Translations under genes and position numbers: made by a program | Shown here: positions 44,013 to 52,620 of the stretch, one piece after another | Position numbering within the stretch: position 1 is the first letter of the stretch | How the letters are laid out: every line of letters begins with the position of its first letter | NCBI GenBank assembly: GCA_003599275.1 | Contig: QZJG01000044.1 | Coordinates: forward strand, 1-64,000 | Source: Nitrospiraceae bacterium | GTDB taxonomy: Bacteria > Nitrospirota > Thermodesulfovibrionia > UBA6902 | DNA length: 64,000 nt | Reading direction: 5' to 3' | Notes under the pieces: model-generated | The model's input: only the letters and a program-made list of their open reading frames with translations | The model's database searches: none | Told to the model about the DNA's origin: nothing

Positions 44013-45170
44013 ATGACAAAGAGAAAATCAATACTATGTATTGTACCTCTCCCCCCGCCGGTTACCGGCGCTGCGCTCGCGTCTGAGACTGTGATCAATT
44101 TTCTGAAACATCATCATGACGTAACTGTTGTTCCATATCAGAGGGGGAATTTGGTAAGCGGCAAATTTTCTTTAAATCAGTTAATCAAAAGTATTATTAT
44201 CGGGATAAAATTAAAATTCATAAGGAAAAAGTATGACAGCGTATATCTTGTTAACTCATCATCATTATGGGGAAATAAGCGTGATATTTTTTTCCTGCTG
44301 ATGATGGGGAAAGATTTAAGGCGGAAAACGGTTTTGCACCGCCACGGCGCAAATTTTGCCAAATATATAAATGAAGCGTCGTTCCCGGTAAGATTTTTAA
44401 ATAAAAAAATGCTTGGTGAGGTCAAAAACGCCATTGTCCTCGGTGAAACTCTCAGTGATATATTTGACGGATATATTCAGAAAGACAAAATTAAAATTGT
44501 TAATAACTTTTACAGCTCTGCTCTGCTCATTCCCGATGGAAGATTCAAAGCAAAATACAACGATATTAATAAAGTATCTATTTTATTTTTAAGTAATTTG
44601 ATCAAAGAAAAAGGTTACAAATTGCTGCTTGACGTATTCTTGTCTCTTCCCAATGATATCGCGAATAGAGCAGAGATTCATTTTGCAGGCGAGATATTCT
44701 CAGCTAAAGAAAAAGCATGTTTTCTGGATAGACTCAGAGGAAGGACCAATATTTTTTATCACGGGCCTGTAACAGGCAAAAAAAAGCAGGAATTATTATG
44801 GGATGCCCACATTTTTTGCCTCCCAACGGTTTATAAGTTTGAAGGACAGCCGATTGCCCTGCTTGAGTCATATGTATCGGGATGCATAGCGCTTATAACC
44901 CAAAATGGAGGGATAAAAGATATATTTGTCGATAGCAAAAACGGATTGGCTTTGGATGTTTCTTTCAATATAGATCTGCCAAAGGTAATAGAGAGAACGA
45001 GAAGAGAACTGGATAAAAAACTAAGAGTACTAATAATGGATATAAATAAATATAAGCATATAGCTGATTTCAATCGGGGAGAGGCTATGAATAAATATAC
45101 AGAGGTATCATATTGCAGGAATGTTGAGAAGATACTTATTGGCGAGAATGAAGTACAGATGGAGAGTTAA
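44013..45170 (+). CDS. GT4 family glycosyltransferase
   Basis: A 385-residue GT-B enzyme. PLPPPVTGAALASETVI is a recurring GT4 start in EPS loci, VSILFLSNLIKEKGYKLLL and IFCLPTVYKFEGQPIALLESYVSGC form the donor domain, with EGQPIALLE as the EX7E motif. It is followed without gap by a GT2 gene. Confidence 0.87.
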   Translation: MTKRKSILCIVPLPPPVTGAALASETVINFLKHHHDVTVVPYQRGNLVSGKFSLNQLIKSIIIGIKLKFIRKKYDSVYLVNSSSLWGNKRDIFFLLMMGKDLRRKTVLHRHGANFAKYINEASFPVRFLNKKMLGEVKNAIVLGETLSDIFDGYIQKDKIKIVNNFYSSALLIPDGRFKAKYNDINKVSILFLSNLIKEKGYKLLLDVFLSLPNDIANRAEIHFAGEIFSAKEKACFLDRLRGRTNIFYHGPVTGKKKQELLWDAHIFCLPTVYKFEGQPIALLESYVSGCIALITQNGGIKDIFVDSKNGLALDVSFNIDLPKVIERTRRELDKKLRVLIMDINKYKHIADFNRGEAMNKYTEVSYCRNVEKILIGENEVQMES

Positions 45171-45923
45171 ATGAAAGTCTCCATCATCACAGCAGCCTTT
45201 AACAATTGTGACACTGTTGAAGATTCCATCCGGAGTGTAATAAACCAGAAATATGAAAATATCGAATATATAGTAGTTGACGGCGGCTCGTCGGACGGCA
45301 CGGTTGAAATTGTAAAGGAATACCAGGGTAAAATCGCAAAGTGGATAAGTGAAAGCGATAAAGGCATCTATCATGCGCTGAATAAGGGACTGAAAATGTC
45401 CACAGGTGACATCATCGGTTTTCTTCATGCTGACGACTTATACGCTAACGACATGGTTATTGATTGGGTAGTTTCCCGTATTGTTAATTGTGATACTGAA
45501 GGCTGCTATGGTGACCTCCTGTATGTTAATAAAAAAAACACTGATAAAATAGTCCGATACTGGAAATCCCGTCCTTACAGTGAGGGGTTATTTCAGAACG
45601 GATGGATGCCGCCGCATCCGACATTTTTTGTAAGGAAAGAAGTATATGAAAGACATGGCTTCTTCAATACTGATTTTAAAATTGCATCTGATTATGAACT
45701 GATGCTGAGATTCATTGAGAAGAACAAAATTTCCACTCATTACATTCCTGAGGTTCTTGTTAAAATGAGGGCGGGCGGGACAAGTAACGGGAGCCTGAAA
45801 AATTTGTTCATTAAAAGCTCTGAAGATTACAAGGCCTGGAAGGTGAATAATCTTGATGGCGGGCTCTATACTATTTTGTTGAAAAACCTCTCCAAGCTAC
45901 CGCAGTTTTTTAAAAGAGGTTAA
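45171..45923 (+). CDS. GT2 family glycosyltransferase
   Basis: A 250-residue GT2. MKVSIITAAFNNCDTVEDSI and YIVVDGGSSDGTVEIV bind the nucleotide, and GFLHADDLY supplies the DxD-like metal motif. YEKIASDYELMLRF-like residues follow (FKIASDYELMLRF). It is the last gene of the long plus-strand glycan locus. A short G-rich gap follows. Confidence 0.92.
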   Translation: MKVSIITAAFNNCDTVEDSIRSVINQKYENIEYIVVDGGSSDGTVEIVKEYQGKIAKWISESDKGIYHALNKGLKMSTGDIIGFLHADDLYANDMVIDWVVSRIVNCDTEGCYGDLLYVNKKNTDKIVRYWKSRPYSEGLFQNGWMPPHPTFFVRKEVYERHGFFNTDFKIASDYELMLRFIEKNKISTHYIPEVLVKMRAGGTSNGSLKNLFIKSSEDYKAWKVNNLDGGLYTILLKNLSKLPQFFKRG

Positions 45924-45947
45924 AGATTGATTAAAGGGTATGAGATA

Positions 45948-45973
45948 GGGATTATGGGATAGGGAATAAGGGG
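45948..45973 (+). other. Possible G-quadruplex motif
   Basis: Four runs of three or four G (45948, 45956, 45962, 45970) are separated by five, three and five bases in the intergenic gap after the glycan locus. Whether it folds cannot be told from sequence. Confidence 0.3.
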
Positions 45974-46061
45974 TAAAAGGCAGGTTAAAAATACAAAAGA
46001 AGGAGGGGGCATGCATTGGAAGGAGTTGGAGGTTTTGAAGAAGGCAGATGCTTTACGGAGT

Positions 46062-46125
46062 CTCGACTTTCATGCATCATATTGCATTATAGTCTTGACT
46101 TTTATGCAGTCCTATGCAAAATAGT
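46062..46125 (+). repeat. Tandem 32-bp repeat with promoter-like boxes
   Basis: Two adjacent 32-bp units, 46062-46093 and 46094-46125, share CT.GACTTT.ATGCA at the left and TGCA..ATAGT at the right. Each contains a TTGACT- or TCGACT-like -35 and an ATTATA/AAATAG -10-like sequence. The ATG of the ATPase follows five bases later without a ribosome site. Confidence 0.7.
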
Positions 46126-46129
46126 CTTT

Positions 46130-47251
46130 ATGAAACGTGGTATTGAGGATAACATAAAAAAAGACTTAGCTCAGAAGCTGGTCCTTTTGAGCGGACCCCG
46201 CCAGGTTGGCAAGACGACTTTATCCAGAGCGCTTTATCCCGGCAGCTCCGAATATTTCAACATGGACAATGTGGAGCATCGCCTCCTTATTCAAAAACAG
46301 GCATGGCGACGTGATTGCGATCTTGTGATATTTGATGAACTTCATAAAGTGCGAAAATGGAAGAACTGGATCAAAGGGATTTATGATACCGAAGGGGTGA
46401 GGCCGCGCCTTCTGGTAACCGGATCAGCCCGGCTTGACATCTACCGGAAGGGGGGGGATTCAATGGCTGGCAGATTTTATTCATACAGGCTGCATCCCTT
46501 TTCTGTGGCTGAGGTCAAAGAAAAGTATGCGGCTGATGCGGCACTTGAACATATCATGAGGTTTGGAGGATTCCCCGAACCCTTCCTTAAAGGGAGCGAG
46601 GAGGAAGCAAAACGCTGGCGTCGTTCTCATGTGGACCGCATCCTACGCGAAGATTTGCTGGATGTTGCGTCAGTCAGGAACCTCAGAAGCATGGAAACGC
46701 TGGTAGAGCTGCTGCGCAATTCGGTCGGGAGCACGGTCTCTTATGAATCCCTGTCGCGGGACCTGCAGGTTTCTCCGCATACGGTGAAATTGTGGATCGG
46801 CATTCTGGAAAGCCTTTATATCCTTTTCGTAGTAACGCCATATCACCGCAACATCGGCAGGAGCCTGATCAAGCAGCCGAAGATCTATTTTTATGATACA
46901 GGTTTTGTAAAAGAAGATGAGGGCGCCCGGTTTGAGAATGCCGTTGCATGCGCTCTGCTGAAGCGGCTCCATTTTTTTGAGGATACGGGAGGGGAGAAGT
47001 GCGCTCTTCACTATGTGAGGGACAAGGAAAAAAGGGAAGTGGATTTCCTGACGGTGCGGGATGGGAGACCGGAGCAGCTTATCGAGGCCAAACTGGCGGA
47101 TACCGGGATTGCCTCCCTGAAGCATTTTTCCGGATATTTTACAAAAAAAACAAAAACGTTTCTTCTTGTAAAGAATTTGAAGAGGGAGTTGTTTCTTGAC
47201 GGCGTCTATATCAAAAAGGCTGGCAGTTGGTTAGAGGGACTTGAGGCATAG
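46130..47251 (+). CDS. DUF4143-type AAA ATPase
   Basis: A 373-residue P-loop ATPase of the DUF4143 family. Walker A is GPRQVGKTT (22-30), Walker B VIFDELHK, and LHPFSVAEVKE followed by GGFPEPFLKG are family blocks. The C-terminal part (EVDFLTVRDGRPEQLIEAKLAD) resembles the nuclease-like domain with a PD-(D/E)xK pattern. I choose ATG 46130; the frame extends to 46016 but that part overlaps the repeats. The function of the family is not established. Confidence 0.87.
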   Translation: MKRGIEDNIKKDLAQKLVLLSGPRQVGKTTLSRALYPGSSEYFNMDNVEHRLLIQKQAWRRDCDLVIFDELHKVRKWKNWIKGIYDTEGVRPRLLVTGSARLDIYRKGGDSMAGRFYSYRLHPFSVAEVKEKYAADAALEHIMRFGGFPEPFLKGSEEEAKRWRRSHVDRILREDLLDVASVRNLRSMETLVELLRNSVGSTVSYESLSRDLQVSPHTVKLWIGILESLYILFVVTPYHRNIGRSLIKQPKIYFYDTGFVKEDEGARFENAVACALLKRLHFFEDTGGEKCALHYVRDKEKREVDFLTVRDGRPEQLIEAKLADTGIASLKHFSGYFTKKTKTFLLVKNLKRELFLDGVYIKKAGSWLEGLEA

Positions 47252-47396
47252 TCATAACAGGCGAAAATATTTTATCTTAAACAAAAGAAAAACTTGTTGA
47301 AAAAATCCGGTTACCTAAAAAACAGTTCTTGAAATAATCGACTATCAGAAAGGGACAGCGGAGGTGGTCGAACTAATGAACAGGATTAAAGGAGAT

Positions 47397-48626
47397 TTAG
47401 CGATTTCTTTTAAACGACAGGTATCTCTTCAATGTCTTAAATCTTTCCCTGCTTTCTGCGCTTACCGACTGCTGTTTTTCAAGGAATTCCAGAATAAACG
47501 CCAGGACCATGGAAAATAAAAAACTTGAGGCGGTAGACGTCAATACCCGCTTTCTTCTCTCCGGGCCGGCCTTTTCCTTCGAGGGATATGCCTTTTCTAT
47601 CACCTGAATGAGCGCCGGATCTCCCGCTTCTTCTATTCTCGCTGCCTCATATTGCTTCATCATAAGTTCATAAAGCGTTTCGTTGAATTTCAAATCTCTC
47701 ATCTTTCTGACATAGTCTGTTCCAACCGAAGGCATCCTGCCTGTCGTCATGAGCGAGTCAGGGCTGTTCCCACCTTTTTGTTCAAGTTTTGCCAGTTCAG
47801 TTTTTAGTCCCTTTATTGTCTCTGCTATTCTTTGCAGATCAGGATTATTTAAAGTGGAGTAAGATTTCATCACGCTTAATTCCACCTCCCTGGCGGCTAT
47901 TTCAGCCCTCAGGTTTGCAATGCCTTGAATCACCGCGCCTGCCTGCGCTTCAACTTTGACGACCCCTGTCTTTTCCTGGAATTCTCTCATTGCCTCTTCT
48001 GATTTGATAAGGTCTTCTTTTACCTTCTTCAATTGCTCTTCAAAAAAAAGTCTTTTCCGGGATGCCTGGGTGACAGCGATATCTTTGAGAAAAACTTGAA
48101 GCGCTTCAACAAAGGCGTTTGCCATATCAGCAGCTTTTACAGGGTCCTTGTCTTTCGTGGAAATCATTAGGATACGGGAGGTCTGCACTCCCAACACTCC
48201 TGTTGAATTTTTCGGGAGAACAAAGTCGGTAGTCACGGACGATTTAAGCATGTCGTGCATGTCCTTTTTAGTCACAGCATTTTTGTAATGCTCGATTAAT
48301 TTAAATCGGTCTATAATCCTGTCTAACACCGGACCGCTATAGAGAAGTTGGGTATAAAGCTGAGGCTCAATACCCGGGCCGGAGAACGAACTTCCACCGG
48401 CATATTCGCCTATCATGCGTATCCACATCGGCTCTCTCCCTCCCTGGGGCAAAAGTATGGTTGTCCTTCCCCAATATATTGTGGGAAGGGAAAAAGCATA
48501 GATGCTTGTTACTAATGCGACCGACAGCGTTATCCCAAGTATCAGCTTCTTCCTCTTTGCGAGGACTATGAAATAGTCGAGCAGGTGGATCTCTTTATCT
48601 TCGTCAGCTTCTTTGTCTAATTCCAT
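47397..48626 (-). CDS. Wzz/GumC-type chain-length determinant
   Basis: A 409-residue polysaccharide copolymerase. An N-terminal membrane helix (residues about 32-52) precedes a long periplasmic coiled-coil region (AAREVELSVMK..., EAMREFQEKTG) and a second membrane helix at about 365-385. There is no C-terminal tyrosine kinase, so it is the Wzz type without Wzc activity. It lies away from the export genes, on the opposite strand from the glycan locus, with its own promoter. Confidence 0.87.
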   Translation of the reverse strand: MELDKEADEDKEIHLLDYFIVLAKRKKLILGITLSVALVTSIYAFSLPTIYWGRTTILLPQGGREPMWIRMIGEYAGGSSFSGPGIEPQLYTQLLYSGPVLDRIIDRFKLIEHYKNAVTKKDMHDMLKSSVTTDFVLPKNSTGVLGVQTSRILMISTKDKDPVKAADMANAFVEALQVFLKDIAVTQASRKRLFFEEQLKKVKEDLIKSEEAMREFQEKTGVVKVEAQAGAVIQGIANLRAEIAAREVELSVMKSYSTLNNPDLQRIAETIKGLKTELAKLEQKGGNSPDSLMTTGRMPSVGTDYVRKMRDLKFNETLYELMMKQYEAARIEEAGDPALIQVIEKAYPSKEKAGPERRKRVLTSTASSFLFSMVLAFILEFLEKQQSVSAESRERFKTLKRYLSFKRNR

Positions 48627-48701
48627 ATCTCTTTTGGACTTTTCTCCCTAAGACTCATTTACTCTTTATAAGAGGGGCGGTTTTATTATCAGGTTTTGTC
48701 A

Positions 48702-48731
48702 ATATTAAAAAAGATTCCAATTCATTGTCAA
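48702..48731 (-). promoter_or_regulatory. Promoter of the Wzz-like gene
   Basis: On the minus strand TTGACA (48726-48731) and TAATAT (48702-48707) are separated by 18 bases, about 75 bases upstream of the ATG at 48626. This lets the gene be expressed without HepT/MntA. Confidence 0.6.
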
Positions 48732-48770
48732 TGTTATGCTGAATTCAGGTCTAAAAAAGTCTTTATACTT

Positions 48771-49187
48771 CTATAAACACCCCGCTATTATTTCAGAAAA
48801 GTAATTAAGGTCTTTAAGATTATTCCGTATTATTTCGTAAACAATGCCGTAGTCAATTTTCCAATACATGTGGACGAGCAGGTTGCGGAAACGGGCTGTT
48901 TTCTGCAATCTTTCTGATAAATCTGCAGGAATAATCCCAGCATCCGACAGAATCGCAAAACATTCGGCATATTCTTCAGGAACTTTCTTCAGGCGTTTTG
49001 CAGCCACGTGGTAGCATAAGTTCAGAGCTGCTTCTATAGCTACCAATAATCTGTAAGAGGCAATATCCTGTTCATCACTGTCATTCAGAAACGCTTCTTT
49101 TGTTTTTATGGCAATCTTTTCAAGGCGGGTTACAGACTCCTCTATTTCCTGACAACGGGTACGTATAAGCTCCGCATTAAGGCTCAT
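48771..49187 (-). CDS. hepT: HepT-like HEPN toxin
   Basis: A 138-residue HEPN-domain protein. RNLLVHMY at 101-108 is the RxxxxHxY ribonuclease motif; MntA-type enzymes AMPylate the Tyr in such proteins. The rest is helical with YRLLVAIEAALNLCYHV. Its start overlaps the MntA stop by 4 bp. Unlike the copy at 11535, this one is complete. Confidence 0.92.
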   Translation of the reverse strand: MSLNAELIRTRCQEIEESVTRLEKIAIKTKEAFLNDSDEQDIASYRLLVAIEAALNLCYHVAAKRLKKVPEEYAECFAILSDAGIIPADLSERLQKTARFRNLLVHMYWKIDYGIVYEIIRNNLKDLNYFSEIIAGCL

Positions 49188-49618
49188 GCGGCAAATGCCT
49201 CCCTGATGTTTTTATGTATCAAAGGTTTTATATCCAGATACCTCCTTACAATATTTTCTACAAATTGCACGCGTGCATTTTCATCCTGCTCTGATATCAG
49301 ACGTCCCTGGACCACATGGAATGCAAAAGATACAGGCGCAAAGTTCATAACACGTACATCGGTGCGAATTTTCAATGTGTTGCCAAGCATAAAGGAAAAT
49401 TCAAGGGCGTAAGAAGAAGCCTCTTCTTTTTTTATACCTGATACATAAACACCAACATCGATGTCGTGTAAAGGGATGTCTTCGTTAAATGAGCCATGGA
49501 CATATGCGAAAACAACCTCTTTTCGGTTTTCCATGAAGTTGGCAAGATATGCCATGATTTGCTGCTTTTCTTCCCGGGATAAACGATACACTTTCTTTTT
49601 TATGTTATCTATGTTCAT
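49184..49618 (-). CDS. mntA: MntA-like MNT nucleotidyltransferase antitoxin
   Basis: A 144-residue nucleotidyltransferase with Gly42-Ser43 and Asp52-x-Asp54 in HGSFNEDIPLHDIDVGVY. I start at the ATG at 49618, where the conserved family N-terminus begins; the longer frame to 49708 adds an implausible hydrophobic lead. It would AMPylate and silence HepT encoded just after it. The pair occupies the same strand as the regulator upstream. Confidence 0.9.
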   Translation of the reverse strand: MNIDNIKKKVYRLSREEKQQIMAYLANFMENRKEVVFAYVHGSFNEDIPLHDIDVGVYVSGIKKEEASSYALEFSFMLGNTLKIRTDVRVMNFAPVSFAFHVVQGRLISEQDENARVQFVENIVRRYLDIKPLIHKNIREAFAA

Positions 49619-49721
49619 GGAATATGCTTTGTTCCGGTCCCTGATCCAAAGAAGCAAAAATATTATGAGGTAGAATACATTTAAAAGCAAGCGGGATTTA
49701 CCAGGCACATATATCCATATA

Positions 49722-50063
49722 TCACTCTATCACAAAGAGCGGTTCTTCGATTGATTCGCTCCGGCATATGGGGCACCTGCCGGGCCTCTTGAGCCTCTCT
49801 CTTTTCCTGAATACAAAGCCGCACCTTCTGCATTCTGCGGGTGTGATGTTCAATGAATGTCCGCTGTGGCCGACAGTCATTTGAATGTGCTGCAGGTGTT
49901 CGTATACTTCTTTCTCTGATATCCTCACAATTCCCGACAATTCTTTGGCGGAAAGTGTTTTACCCATGAGTGCCGATATTATGTTATGCCGTATCGTCTC
50001 TTGCCTGTCCGCAGGCACAAACGGCCCTTTCATTCTCTTTTTCACATTCAGTCCCTCGTCCAC
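49722..50063 (-). CDS. Winged-helix and zinc-ribbon regulator (COG3357-like)
   Basis: A 113-residue protein with an N-terminal helix-turn-helix part (SAKELSGIVRISEKEVYEHL) and a C-terminal zinc ribbon whose Cys pairs are CRRC and CPIC. It resembles predicted transcriptional regulators with fused zinc ribbons, more frequent in archaea. The start is probably GTG 50063 with AGGA upstream; ATG at residue 11 is an alternative. The regulated genes are unknown. Confidence 0.75.
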   Translation of the reverse strand: MDEGLNVKKRMKGPFVPADRQETIRHNIISALMGKTLSAKELSGIVRISEKEVYEHLQHIQMTVGHSGHSLNITPAECRRCGFVFRKRERLKRPGRCPICRSESIEEPLFVIE

Positions 50064-50209
50064 TTCTGTCCTGTATCCCCCTGTTTCATCAGCAGCCGCA
50101 TAAAATCCTTAGTAATCTCTGTCTCCCGATAAATAAGCTCCCTGTGCCTTGAGATAATTTTATTAAGAAGAACCGGACCATATTTATAAATTATATCTTT
50201 TATCCCCAC
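50048..50209 (-). CDS. Small hypothetical protein overlapping the regulator
   Basis: A frame with GTG start near 50209 encodes about 53 residues (MGIKDIIYKYGPVLLNKI..., ending GQKWTRD) and overlaps the regulator start by 16 bp. There is no recognisable domain and ribosome-site evidence is weak. It may be a real leader protein or chance. Confidence 0.3.
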   Translation of the reverse strand: MGIKDIIYKYGPVLLNKIISRHRELIYRETEITKDFMRLLMKQGDTGQKWTRD

Positions 50210-50265
50210 AATTTTTAGAAAAATTCCAACTGTCAGACTACTTAACAATTTCAGCTAAAACTGCA

Positions 50266-50403
50266 CTGAAAAGAAAGATCCTTTCAGCAGTTTGCACCAT
50301 TTTGATGCTGGTAGCCATGCTTGCATTGACCGGATGCGGAGGCAGTGGGGGAGGCAGCGGAAGCAGTAGTGGAAGCGGCGCCATAAGCGGGAGCGGTAAT
50401 TAA
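50266..50403 (+). CDS. Small Gly/Ser-rich lipoprotein
   Basis: The frame reads KRKILSAVCTILMLVAMLALTGCGG followed by a Gly/Ser-rich tail ending SGSGN. LTGC is a convincing lipobox, and the tail is only about 22 residues. The only ATG (50305) would cut off the signal's charged part, so a non-ATG start such as CTG 50266 is likely. It lies 31 bp before the large secreted protein and may be co-transcribed with it. Confidence 0.45.
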   Translation: MKRKILSAVCTILMLVAMLALTGCGGSGGGSGSSSGSGAISGSGN

Positions 50404-50434
50404 GAAACAACTTACGATGAACAAAGGGGGAAAT

Positions 50435-52078
50435 ATGAATAAATTCAAAGCATGCGTTGTCTGTTCCATTCTGATCGCGGCATTAACGTTTGTCACCGTC
50501 AATGCTTATGCGGCCTTAACACCGGGAGAAACTTATACAGTCGTCATGTCCAAAGTGAACAGTAACGGGTCTGTTACGGACGTCGGCAGCACCACCGCCC
50601 TTGCCGATGCGGACGGAAAGATATCCTTCAGTTTCTCCAGCGTGCCGACCAGTCCCGACACTTTCTTCCTTGTCATTACCGTGAAGGACTCATTGAATGA
50701 AGTAGTGCGCAGGTCCTTTGTCCCTGCCCCGCCGGAAAACGGTACAGGCCAGTTAGGGGCCAATGACCTTTCAACAACACAAACCGATATGATACTTGAG
50801 ACATTGTTCTCAGCCGGCACGGACGATCCGATCGTGGTGGCATACGGACTGATCCTGACAAGAACCCCGGGATTGATCGATTCGGATATCCAAAATATCG
50901 CAATACTTGGTAAGCTTGCCATTATGAACGGCTTCGAGACTTCTCTGACAGAAAATGGGGTTTCCGCGTCACAACTTCAGACCTTCAAGGAAAAAATAGT
51001 TTACAACCAGCCGAACAAGGACCTCAGCAACTTCACTGCCCTTCTTAAAAGCGCAGTTGACAACCCGGACCAGGCATCGGATGACATGGGTAAGGCCGCG
51101 GGAATGATTGCCGATATATTTATAGATGCGGCAATTGCAGCCGACATTGACCTCAGCCTGATTCAGGCGGCACACGATGCAGCAGGCGATGTCGTGGGTA
51201 CTAATTCTGAAGCCATCGTTGCTTTTGCCGCGATCAGCGACGGCACCAGCAGCGTTATCGACGCTGCAATGAGCAGCTTTTTTATAAGGATCGGCGCGGT
51301 AAAAGTCAAAACAAGCTATACAAATGCCCTTAACATACTTGATGCAAGTGATGACCAGATTACCAGTTTTAATACTGCTGTCCAGACACTCGTGACAACA
51401 ATGGAAGAGCTTGACAAAGACTATTCCCAATATTTCATGAACCCCCTCACCATGACAGACGAAATCAAGACGGCAATGAATAATGCCTACCAGACTGCGT
51501 TTCAGACCTTTCAGGGCGCTATAGCTGACAGTGATGCAAATATAGCGCAGATGAGAACGAATATTGTAACAGCCCTGAACGCGGCATATGGATCGAGCAT
51601 GACCGTGGACGATTTGGCAGACGTCGGCACGTACAGGGACATGGATGAAGCTGAGATAAACTGGCCGATCCCGCAGGTCGTTGCAGTAAATAAAATAGCG
51701 TCAATAATTCTGGCAGGGGGAAATCTGGTGTATGACCGCGACGCCGTGGCAACAGATTATCCGGTCCCTGACAACATGGACTGGCTGAATATGGGAAGCG
51801 GCACACGCACTGATTATGAAGAGATGGGAATGCCGGCTTCGTTCGCAGCCCTGATGGGAATGCAGGAAGACGTGATGATTGCCGAGCATACAAAGTGGTC
51901 GCTTTGGGAGGGAGGAGAACCGACCAGGGAACAGCAGGAGACGGCAAAGCTGGCTTACCATGATAATATGGAGTTGATCACAGAGGGCCTGAGCGGCACC
52001 ACGGATGGGTCTACTCCAATCAGCGGCGAGGTATTGAAGGCGCTGGTCAAGATGATGGAGCATCCTGAATTGAACTAA
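50435..52078 (+). CDS. Large secreted protein of unknown function
   Basis: A 547-residue protein with a signal peptide ending VNAYAALT. A beta-sandwich-like N-terminal part (YTVVMSKVNSNGSVTDVGS..., ISFSFSSVPTSPDTFFLVI) resembles carboxypeptidase-regulatory or Ig-like folds, and the rest is helical, Ala/Asp/Thr-rich, with AAHDAAGDVVGTN, ASDDQITSF and QTAFQTFQGAI segments. No catalytic motif is seen. I start at ATG 50435, preceded by AAGGGGGAA; ATG 50417 lies within that site. Function unknown. Confidence 0.72.
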   Translation: MNKFKACVVCSILIAALTFVTVNAYAALTPGETYTVVMSKVNSNGSVTDVGSTTALADADGKISFSFSSVPTSPDTFFLVITVKDSLNEVVRRSFVPAPPENGTGQLGANDLSTTQTDMILETLFSAGTDDPIVVAYGLILTRTPGLIDSDIQNIAILGKLAIMNGFETSLTENGVSASQLQTFKEKIVYNQPNKDLSNFTALLKSAVDNPDQASDDMGKAAGMIADIFIDAAIAADIDLSLIQAAHDAAGDVVGTNSEAIVAFAAISDGTSSVIDAAMSSFFIRIGAVKVKTSYTNALNILDASDDQITSFNTAVQTLVTTMEELDKDYSQYFMNPLTMTDEIKTAMNNAYQTAFQTFQGAIADSDANIAQMRTNIVTALNAAYGSSMTVDDLADVGTYRDMDEAEINWPIPQVVAVNKIASIILAGGNLVYDRDAVATDYPVPDNMDWLNMGSGTRTDYEEMGMPASFAALMGMQEDVMIAEHTKWSLWEGGEPTREQQETAKLAYHDNMELITEGLSGTTDGSTPISGEVLKALVKMMEHPELN

Positions 52079-52154
52079 GAACCTGAGGAGGGATTCGGGG
52101 ACCGGCGGGGTTTGCCTTTTCCCGGATTCCTCTTCGAAGAAACTGCTGTAAAAA

Positions 52155-52184
52155 GAAAGGGGCACGGTATACCGTGCCCCTTTC
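52155..52184. terminator. Palindromic terminator between the secreted protein and secG
   Basis: A 30-base perfect palindrome (GAAAGGGGCACGGT with its complement) lies between two convergent genes. It is GC-rich with flanking A/T tracts and can end transcription in both directions. Confidence 0.8.
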
Positions 52185-52211
52185 GCATTTCTGAAATTAA
52201 AAATAGAAAAA

Positions 52212-52586
52212 TTACTTTGTAACAGGTGCCGCCGGTGTCTCCGGCTGCTGCGCTTCACCCTGTGCCGGCGCTGCCGGTTTTTCCTGCAAAGGACCTGTGG
52301 CATCCGTAACGGGTTTTTCAGCGGCCTTTCCCGCAGGAACGGAAGACATGACAGAGCCTCTCTTTGTGGATATGATTGCGAGGGTAAGGGACGTCAGCAT
52401 AAAGGCAATTGCCGCAACCGTCGTGATTTTACTCAGCACTGTAGCGGCCCCCCTGCTTCCGAAAAGGGTCTGACTCGAACCGCCGAAGGCCGCTCCCATC
52501 TCAGCGCCTTTGCTGCTCTGGATAAGGATTACAAAAATCAGAAAAAGACATACTATTAAATGAAGAATGACTAAAAATGTAAACAT
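52212..52586 (-). CDS. secG: Preprotein translocase subunit SecG
   Basis: A 124-residue SecG with two membrane helices (HLIVCLFLIFVILIQ and TVAAIAFMLTSLTLAII) joined by the conserved cytoplasmic loop GAEMGAAFGGSSQTLFGSRGA. A long Pro/Ala/Glu-rich C-terminal tail of about 35 residues is common in this family. It works with SecYE in protein export. It follows tpiA by 34 bp. Confidence 0.95.
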   Translation of the reverse strand: MFTFLVILHLIVCLFLIFVILIQSSKGAEMGAAFGGSSQTLFGSRGAATVLSKITTVAAIAFMLTSLTLAIISTKRGSVMSSVPAGKAAEKPVTDATGPLQEKPAAPAQGEAQQPETPAAPVTK

Positions 52587-52620
52587 ATTTTAATTTCCCT
52601 TCCCGTGGTTAAATTCCCGA

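Noticed and set aside
51519-52303. Minus-strand frames of 142 and 200 codons opposite the secreted protein and secG
   Set aside because: They read across the transcription terminator palindrome and secG, and carry Arg/Pro/Leu-rich junk composition.
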